Origin: Dactylis glomerata
Lineage: Eukaryota > Streptophyta > Magnoliopsida > Poales > Poaceae
NCBI GenBank assembly: GCA_007115705.1
Contig: QXEO01000339.1
Coordinates: forward strand, 5,304,090 to 5,368,089
Length of the DNA stretch: 64,000 bases
Reading direction: 5' to 3'
This document shows, piece after piece, positions 57,089-64,000 of this stretch. Each line of letters opens with the position of its first letter. The first letter of the stretch is position 1. The notes under the pieces are model-generated. The model was not told the origin of the DNA, did no database searches, and saw nothing but the letters and a program-made list of their open reading frames with translations. Position numbers and translations under genes: made by a program.

Positions 57089-57483
57089 GTCAAAACCTGC
57101 AACATGAAACGTTGCAGCCACAAAGGGTCAATACATTTGAATTGTATTGGCAAGATGTCACTTTTGGTGGACACAAATGGAGCCTAACACTTACATGGAT
57201 ATTTGGCTAAGTGGAGCTTCAGGCTAAGCTTGCAGAAAAGCAATTGTTTATCCTACTTTTCAAAAGATCTCATTTTTCTTTTAAAACACTATTGGACACA
57301 CTGGAATCCACCAGGTGCTCCTAGTTAATTATGCACACATAGGAATCCACCAGGTGTACATAATTATGATCACACAACAATCCCTTGTTAACCACTCAAG
57401 TTTTAATTTAAAGAAGTTGGGATGAGGAGATCCTTGAACAGCTTCAAAATCATGTCGCTCAAAATTGTCCGTAACCGGGGACA
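57089..57483 (-). repeat. Duplicated insertion-site flank before the right LTR of L
   Basis: These 395 bases repeat 40617-41011, the part of the element B LTR directly left of L, including the GGACA target. The junction at 57089 shares only a few bases ('GTCAAAACC') with the sequence before it. It follows the B 5' LTR at positions where the two B LTRs differ ('GAGCCTAACAC', 'ACACAACAATCCC', 'GGGGACATG'). Confidence 0.85.
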
Positions 57484-60400
57484 TGTAACACCCCACTTTT
57501 TGTAACCCTGTTTAAGTAGTGTTTAGTGAGCCAAAAATGAGGGCCAACAAAAACTTTTTGTGCTTAATCAGATTTACTGGAGTATCTTGCATGATTTCCT
57601 TGTATGATATGTGATTGTTGCTTTTAAATTGCTTGTCGTATAAGATTGTGGACCAACCCCTCCTATTTCCGATGGTTTGACTCTGTGTGATGGGTTGACT
57701 TGGTGTGACCGTTTGACTTTAATTGAGTTGCTTGTGTGTAGATATAATCTACAGGTAGGCCTGTGGCCTAACCTATCTAAAACCCATCAAATTATAACTT
57801 GGCCAGTGGGGTGTTCCTATAAAATTATTTTAGTCTATCTTTCAAATAAACCTGTTTTGATGTGTTCTTCTCTGGAAACTCTAAAACTTTATTTCTTATG
57901 AAATGAGTATTTATTTTCAAAATAAAAGTTTATCCCAAAAGAATTAGAAATGAGGTTCACTCTTATATGAGCACTCATTTCATTTTACAAATTTCTTTTA
58001 TAAAGGTATTTTCACAGGTACTTTTCCAATATTCAAAAATAGCAGAAATAGGAAAAATACCTCTTTGGTATTATTCTTGTCACTGAAAATTATGGGGATA
58101 CTTCCCAAGGTTTATAAAAGTATTTGTGGATATTTTTGTTCATAAACCCCACTTGGCTATGATCAACTTCTCAATGCAAACCAACCAAGAACAATATTTT
58201 CTATATGTGTATGTGTGCTTATCTCCATATCAAAATCTATCTTTAAGTTTCATTATCCGCCATCCATCTCTTGTATCACCACTTTCATCTTTCCAGGATC
58301 CACCTCTAACCTTAGGATCCCTTTTCTTATTTATATCCAATTCCTTATCCTAGTCGACTTTGGTTGACCAGTGGCATGTGCGTTTCCTAGTAAACACATG
58401 TGAAGGTGTAAATGGCCTCCACTTTGATAATTCTTTTGGTAATCTCAATAAACCAAGTCCCTGGAAAATAATCAAATGATCTTTGGCAAACTTTCAAGAT
58501 TTCAAAATGTTGTTTTCCCTCCAAAGGCCAAAAACACAAAAACCCTATTTTCCTCTCTATCTTTCCGACAAAAACTGTTTCTAGTTCTATTAAACCCTTT
58601 TAAAATATTTCCTTAGATAAAACTGGGAATGTGATACATGTGTTTCATCACTCAATTTCCCATCAAAAATAATTTCCATAATTTAGTCTTTTCCTATTTT
58701 ACCAAATGCATGGGAATGGCAACTAAGCCGCTTCTTGCATTTTTTTCTTTTTTCGACCAATTATTTTTGAGAAAAATCTACTAAGCATGTATATGCAAGT
58801 AGAACCATTTTAGATCAAAATATCATCTAGTCTTTCTAAAAAAAATCCAAAAATCTAATTTATTGGAGTTTCTTTCGAATTGGGGCCAACTTGTAAATTG
58901 TGTTCAAAACTAATTTTTATAAAGTACATATTTGAATGGTCGTATCCTGCACATCAAAACACACTCGCTGACCTATATACTCCCACTCTTACTTTGATAA
59001 AACTAAGTTAAAATTAAATTCCAACAATGAACCATGTGATCATTAACCCGCATTCCACCTCTATCTATCTAGTATTCTTTTCAAACCTTTTTCCAACTCT
59101 CCAACCTGAACCAAATGGATCAGCACCATGTCTTAGACATCATGTATGGTCATTTGTCTATTCCCTCTGTCTGTTCGCGTTTGGCAAAGGAGTGAGCCGA
59201 CGATCTAAGCAACTTGCTCATGAGCCATATCAATCTCCCTCTCATCTTTTTTTTAATTGCTCACCACTCATCCCTCTCTTTGACCCCTCCATCGTGTTCA
59301 TCCCTCTGAGGATGACCACAACAGCTAGCTACAGTACTCTTTTGGCTGCTAGCATTTGGGGAGAAGGGAGAGAGGAGAGGCATGGCCGGTGACAAAAATC
59401 TTGTGCCAATTTTTGATGCATGCTCTTTCTGTCCAAACCGCCTCGCCGCTGGCCTCCTCTAATCACCCTTGAGCCTTCACGAGTACGCCTGCTACCTTGT
59501 CCCGTTTCTATCGTCCTCCCTCGACCATGCTCTGGTTGACGACGTTTCATCGAACACCTGGCGGGCGCTAGTTCGGGGTTCTCTCTCCGAGCCGACCGGA
59601 CCTTCCCTGCCTTGTCCTCTCGCCAGCAACCGTGCCTAGCTCGCTTTAACTCTCTGGCGCAGCCTTGTCTCTTTTTATTGTCTTTTTACTGCTGTCTCAT
59701 GCACCGCCCGCACCGGCCAATGGACGTCGAGCGACACGGCCGTGCACACTCCACTCGCCCCTGCCTATTTGAGCGTCCTTGCCATCCCTCACGCCTCTCT
59801 CTTCCCTCAGAGCTTACCTAGGCCTAAACCAGCTCTCCCTCCCCTTTTCTTCTTCGTCACGAACCCGAATGTAGGCCACGGATGGCAGCGCGTCGCGAGA
59901 CCGTCCCGGTCAGCAGCTCGACGAAGTCGAGGCTGTTCTGCCTCTCCGTCCCTGCCATCTTCTCTCTGTATCTTCTGCATGTATCTTCATACCTATCTCT
60001 ATCCCTCATTGTCGCCCCCTTTTCTTGCTAGGACCCCGCTGGACGTCACCGGCGTCGCAAGCTTGTCCGTGCGGTCGTGAAGCGCGTCCTCTCTCCGAAC
60101 GACCGGGAGCTTCGCCTGCAAGTTGGAGCCCTTTAAAGGTCCGCCTCGAGGTCCTCCCCCCACTCCCCAACCTTGCCGTCGTCGTTCGTCTCTCCGGCGA
60201 GACCCTCGAACTCGAAGAAGCGGCGCCCGCCTCCGTCTGCGACGCCATCCGGTCGCCGTCTGCGCGAGCTGGACGCCAAGTCAGCCTCCAATCCTGCCGC
60301 GTCGTCCCACACATCTCCTCCACCGTCTCCGACCAACCGTGGTGAGCTCCCCTTCGATCTCCGTCAGATCAGCTGGCAGGCGTCGAGCATATCCGTGCTC

Positions 60401-63399
60401 GTGCATGTCTCCTGTAGCACGATTTTTAAAGCAGACATTTCTTTTTTCTTCTTTTCTTTTAGTCAAGGTTCTCTCACAGGCCATATCTTAGTGAGACTAC
60501 ATGGTGCTATGCAGCCCATTTAGATTCAGCCCACTAGGACAGCCCAGGTCCGTTTTCAGTTTCAGCCCTTGCAGTTTTTTTTAGGAAATTTGTTACCATT
60601 TTTAGCAAATCTGTGAGCTTATAAAATCCATAGAAAATTCTAGGAGAATGCAAATGACTTTGTTCAAATTTCTATGGATTCCTTGTTCAAATATCTATCC
60701 AATGCCACTGAACCCACTCCATTTAGATCCGTGTAGAAATACCTATATTTAAACTAGCAAAACAGCCCTCTTTTCAATCAAAAACACAAATATGAAGTTC
60801 TGCAAGTCTAAACGGTGTGAATCAAATTTTCAGAGATGCTATGTTGTATTGTGAAGCTAGAGGAACTAGTTTTGCTATTTTAGGGGTATTATTTTCTCTG
60901 CAGTAATTATTTTGGTGTTAATGGAAATTAGCATTGTTTTATTTATTGTGCCTATTAGAAATAAGCTTTTGGAGTGATTCAAACTCTAGTGTGTTGTCCA
61001 TTATGGTAGCTTTCCAACTTGACCTCTGGTGGAATTATAGGAGCTACTAAAAGTCTTAGGGATTTATTTTGCTTTTCTAGTGGTAATTGTGACTAGGAAA
61101 TTCATTATAATTCAACCCTAACCTATTTTTAGAATGAATCCAATTTCTTTGAGTTGTGTTCAGGAAGAGCTTTCCAGAACACTTTAGTTCATATTTTTCT
61201 GATACTCAGAGAATATCTGAGGATTATTTTGGTACTCTAGTGTTATTTCCTATTGTTTAATTCATATGAAATTAATCACAAATTGTTTTTAGGTAAATCC
61301 AACCTTGTTAGGTTCTTAAGATTGTTGTCAACCTGCAAGTATGTTGGATGTATTGTTGATCCATTTGAACCCCTGCATGCTTGATTGAAGTGGAATGGTG
61401 TTATGATTGCAATAATAGGAAAACCCTAATTTCTAATAGAATAGACTTGCTACTAAGAACCCTATAGAAGCTTGTTTTGATATCTAAACAGATTTGTTTC
61501 TGATACTCTTTGCTTGTGTGGTATTGAGCGATGTAATGGTTGTGACTTGTGTATGCATGTGTGCTTATTTGTTGTTATTATTTTTCCAGCGATAGAATCG
61601 AACGAAGAGTGTGCGGAGGAGGGAGAAGTCTTTGAGTACCAGGAAGAAGAAGACCAGGGACTAGCCAACCAAGGCAAGCCATCTAAACTTGATGCATATC
61701 TGAATCCTATTCCCTTACTTTGCATGTTTCATAAAGGTTTATTAAATTGCATGTTTTTATATTGCTATAGTCCTTGTAGCAATTATTTGTTGGCTCAAGC
61801 TCCACAAGCCAAATTGTTATCATCCTTCGAGATGACCCCTTTGAACACCTATTCATTATCTTGCAGTAGTGGCTTGTTGGTTAGCAGCAAAGCCTTTGGG
61901 AAACCTCTAGTGGAGCCAAAAACTCTAGGATGGGAACACTCACAAAGAATTTTAGAAAATGCTTTCGAAAACCTTGGGGTAGTATCCACTCCACTAAAAT
62001 GTTTTCAAAAATGGTTTTGGACAAATGGAGATGATCATGGAGGAAAAAGGAATTGGTGGTTTTTCAAATGACATTGGTGATCACTAGGTATCCACCGGAA
62101 CAATTAACCCGTGCAACCACGATTACCCTGGTATGGGACGGGGCGTAGCGGAGTAGTTTGTTCACTTTGGTATGGGGCCTCCAAATGTAATGGCAGTCCG
62201 ACCATGGACACCTTTTCCGGGGCACCCTGGGTAGCAGCGGCTACTCAGGCTCGCATTGTCACCTTTTCTGGTGGGTAGGGTTACAACCTAGGGGCCCTCA
62301 CTGAAAACGCCTGCAAGTGATGGCAGGGTTCCGAAGGGTCAAGTGGGCAGGGGAATTTGCTACTCCTGGGTCAAATAGACACTTGGGCTTCAGTGTTGAG
62401 GGGTGCATCTCTAGGTGGTAGGTCCTACGCTAAGGTGGGCAGGTGAAAAACTACGATCGGGTACTTGTCATGGCATATGATGTTATGCGGGGGAGATGCC
62501 CACACGATGAGTATCCGGATGATTGTGGGTAAAGTGTACAACCTCTGCAGAGTGTAAACCTATTCGAATAGCCGAGTCCTCGGTCATGGACGGTTAGAAT
62601 GATCGCTATCTAGCCCAATGTCGGTTTTGTTTTCATAAAGGTGTTTTCGGAAAAATTGGAGAAAGGTGCCGGACGGAGTACTCGGAGGGTACTGTCGTGG
62701 CACGGGTAAGGTTCGGAGTACTTGCAGGGTACTGCCGATGGAATAGAGATGGTCATGTGTGATTGACCTGTTTTTTTTAAGAAAGGTGGTCATGTTTGAT
62801 TGACCACCGGCTCTCTCTTGAAAACCAAATGAGTTTCCCCTTTCCTAGAGATTTTACTAAAAAGTTTTTCTAAATGTTCTCTTTCATAAGGATATAGAAA
62901 TGTCGTAAGACATGCTATATCGACACGAGAAATTGACTAGTTAGGATAAACTAGACTAGAGCCTTCCACCTTGCTACAGCCAAACATCATGCAACTTGTT
63001 CCTCTTAGATGGTTTGCGAGTACAATTCAAATGTACTCATGGCTTTGTCCCTGGCTATTAACTTGGTTAGATTATGGTGAAGAGTATGAGGATGATGGTG
63101 AGGAGTTTGACGATGCTGATGCAAGCTAGGAACGTCTCCCAAGTCAGTTGCCTGTAGGGTAGTAGGCATGACGTGGGTCATCTACGCTGTTTGAGATCCG
63201 CTGCTTAATTGTAAACTTGCCCTGCGTGGCAATATCAAACTTGGTCATGTGAACAATTGTAAAAAATATTATTCGATACTGTAATGGATGATGTAATTCT
63301 GGTATCAACTCGGATATGTGGATTTACGACACACTGATCATGGGATCGTGAATTGTATGCATATCGGGTATTCCGAATGGGTAATATGGGGTCCCCACA
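57484..63399 (+). repeat. Right (3') LTR of element L, 5.92 kb
   Basis: TGTAACACCCC ... CCCCACA. It aligns with 41012-47164 over its whole length except for the MITE-like insertion and small indels. In stretches compared by eye the two differ at about 1-2 percent. It has the same GC-rich leader-like block (about 59400-60345) and the GTGAGCTCC donor-like site near 60342. Confidence 0.88.
61514..62071 (+). CDS. Open frame in the right LTR of L, exon-like from 61590
   Basis: 185 codons ending at 62071. An acceptor-like TTATTTTTCCAG precedes 61590, after which the frame reads IESNEECAEEGEVFEYQEEE and 'LANQGKPSKLDAYLNPIP', a cysteine-bearing hydrophobic middle, and 'GWEHSQRILENAFENLGVVS' to WWFFK. 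A further acidic island at about 63069-63129 (DYGEEYEDDGEEFDDADAS, stop) follows an AG-like site. The copy in the left LTR has two stops and a lost AG. There is no known domain and no RNA evidence. I call it a candidate LTR-encoded frame, more likely non-coding. Confidence 0.25.
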   Translation: MCGIERCNGCDLCMHVCLFVVIIFPAIESNEECAEEGEVFEYQEEEDQGLANQGKPSKLDAYLNPIPLLCMFHKGLLNCMFLYCYSPCSNYLLAQAPQAKLLSSFEMTPLNTYSLSCSSGLLVSSKAFGKPLVEPKTLGWEHSQRILENAFENLGVVSTPLKCFQKWFWTNGDDHGGKRNWWFFK

Positions 63400-64000
63400 G
63401 GACACGACTAAGTACTTAGTTTTTAACCCTCTGCAGAGGTGGTGCACTTTTCCCACAAGACTCAGTCAACCTCTTTTGCCATGATGCTCATTTTGCTCAA
63501 ATGGCCAAGTGAAGACTAAGACGAGACTTTTCATTAGCAATCCCTCAGACCAACCCGGACGCATTCCATCCTACAAATCACTACCACCCTCTGTCCGTCT
63601 GGCTGAGTTCTCGCAACTTAGTTAGTCAAGACAGAGCCCATATGACTCGTGGTTGCACTGGAAGCTTCACGACCTGAATGTCTCCAATCTCTTTATTCCT
63701 GGGTGGCCGTCCACAAGTGATATACACACGACCGCCATAGAGATGGCTCTGGTGTAACCACTCAACATAAATCCATCTTACCAATTTCCACCCAGGTGTT
63801 TCATTAACATAGTTGTTTTCTTAGTTTTTGCAAAACATAGTTTTCAAACTTAATAAAAGAACATGTGGAATCCCAACCACGAATTTCTATAGCACAACTA
63901 AGCAATCTACACTTACGGTGTTTCTTCTAACAGGGTAATCAGGGATATCCTAAATAGGGAATAGCAAGCCTAACAATCTACACATGCATATTATTAAAAG
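63400..64000 (-). repeat. 5' LTR of element B, second piece, runs off the window
   Basis: It continues 40334-41011 after element L and aligns with about 33996-34600 of the 3' LTR. The first five bases are the second GGACA target copy. The remaining LTR and the second flank of element B lie outside the window. Confidence 0.88.

Larger units (their letters stand above)
41012..63399 (+). mobile_element. Giant-LTR, LARD-like retrotransposon L
   Basis: It is bounded by TGTAACACCCC at 41012 and GGGGTCCCCACA at 63399, with target duplication GGACA at 41007-41011 and 63400-63404. It has two direct LTRs of 6,153 and 5,916 bp and a TGGTATCAGAGC primer site (47169-47180) just inside the first. The interior, apart from CACTA 2, is only about 2.4 kb and has no recognisable retroelement protein. 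It includes a 395 bp copy of the left insertion flank directly before the second LTR. This plan recalls the LARDs of barley. The matching GGCAC site at about 34000 in the other LTR of B shows the uninterrupted sequence. Confidence 0.85.
33326..64000 (-). mobile_element. Long-LTR element B (TR-GAG/LARD-like), continues past the window
   Basis: Minus-strand element inserted in the LTR of element C, with the candidate target sequence TTAAT just before it. The parts are the 3' LTR 33326-37437, an interior of 2.9 kb (37438-40333), and a 5' LTR starting at 40334, split by element L at 41011/63400 and running off the window end. On the element strand the interior ends with a purine-rich 'GATTTCTTTTAAGGGTGGTA', as in Tekay/Del-type gypsy elements. 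The primer site is TGGTATTAGAGC. It encodes only a zinc-knuckle Gag-like protein and has no pol. Confidence 0.8.

Overview
The window reads as intergenic DNA from a large-genome grass, most likely a pooid such as wheat, barley, rye, oat or a relative. This is inferred from the transposon families: CACTA elements with 'TTTAGTCCCGG' and 'GTGGCGCACC' subterminal motifs, gypsy elements with TGGCGCC or TGGTATCAGAGC primer sites, very long non-coding LTRs, and an antisense 'putative gypsy type transposon' (Transposase_28-like) gene. I see no convincing host gene, rRNA gene, functional tRNA gene or CRISPR array. Nearly every base can be placed in a transposable element or its remnant.

Layout. 1-557 is unassigned, with a DNA-transposon-like end. 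558-2394 is a truncated copy (E1) of a short-LTR gypsy family, here called family E. 2395-3723 holds a DUF4283-like fragment and a gypsy LTR-like remnant. Gypsy G1 (3724-15868, minus strand) is split by family E copy E2 (5117-14234, target duplication GTGAT). CACTA element 1 (15869-18723) sits in G1 and is cut by a long-LTR element C (LTR from 18724, plus strand). C carries a Helitron (19105-21424) and family E copy E3 (23799-32941, target duplication GTTGT). At 33326 a related long-LTR element B has inserted in the opposite orientation (4.1 kb LTR 33326-37437, 2.9 kb interior, second LTR from 40334). The second LTR of B is split by a giant-LTR, LARD-like element L (41012-63399; LTRs of 6.15 and 5.92 kb; target duplication GGACA). 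L carries CACTA element 2 (48959-56808, target duplication CAA) and a MITE-like insertion (about 42730-42992). The nest is six deep: G1, CACTA 1, C, B, L, CACTA 2.

How the parts work. E2 and E3 share one unusual plan. On the minus strand there is a gag-protease reading frame with no reverse transcriptase, RNase H or integrase. On the opposite strand there is an intron-containing two-part gene with its own TATA box, converging on the gag-protease unit. Such elements would need pol enzymes from a partner. B and L are likewise non-autonomous: B has only a zinc-knuckle Gag-like protein, and L has no recognisable protein in its interior. CACTA 1 keeps a broken TNP2 transposase. CACTA 2 has lost the TNP2 core but keeps PTTA/Transposase_24-like and ULP-like regions plus a TNP2 C-terminal remnant.

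The most interesting items are the shared E2/E3 architecture, the 395 bp of insertion-site flank repeated just before the second LTR of L, the gene-like promoter/leader/splice layout inside the giant LTRs, the ULP-like domain lacking a visible catalytic cysteine, and a tRNA-like pol III promoter cassette inside CACTA 2. All coordinates and identities were read by eye.
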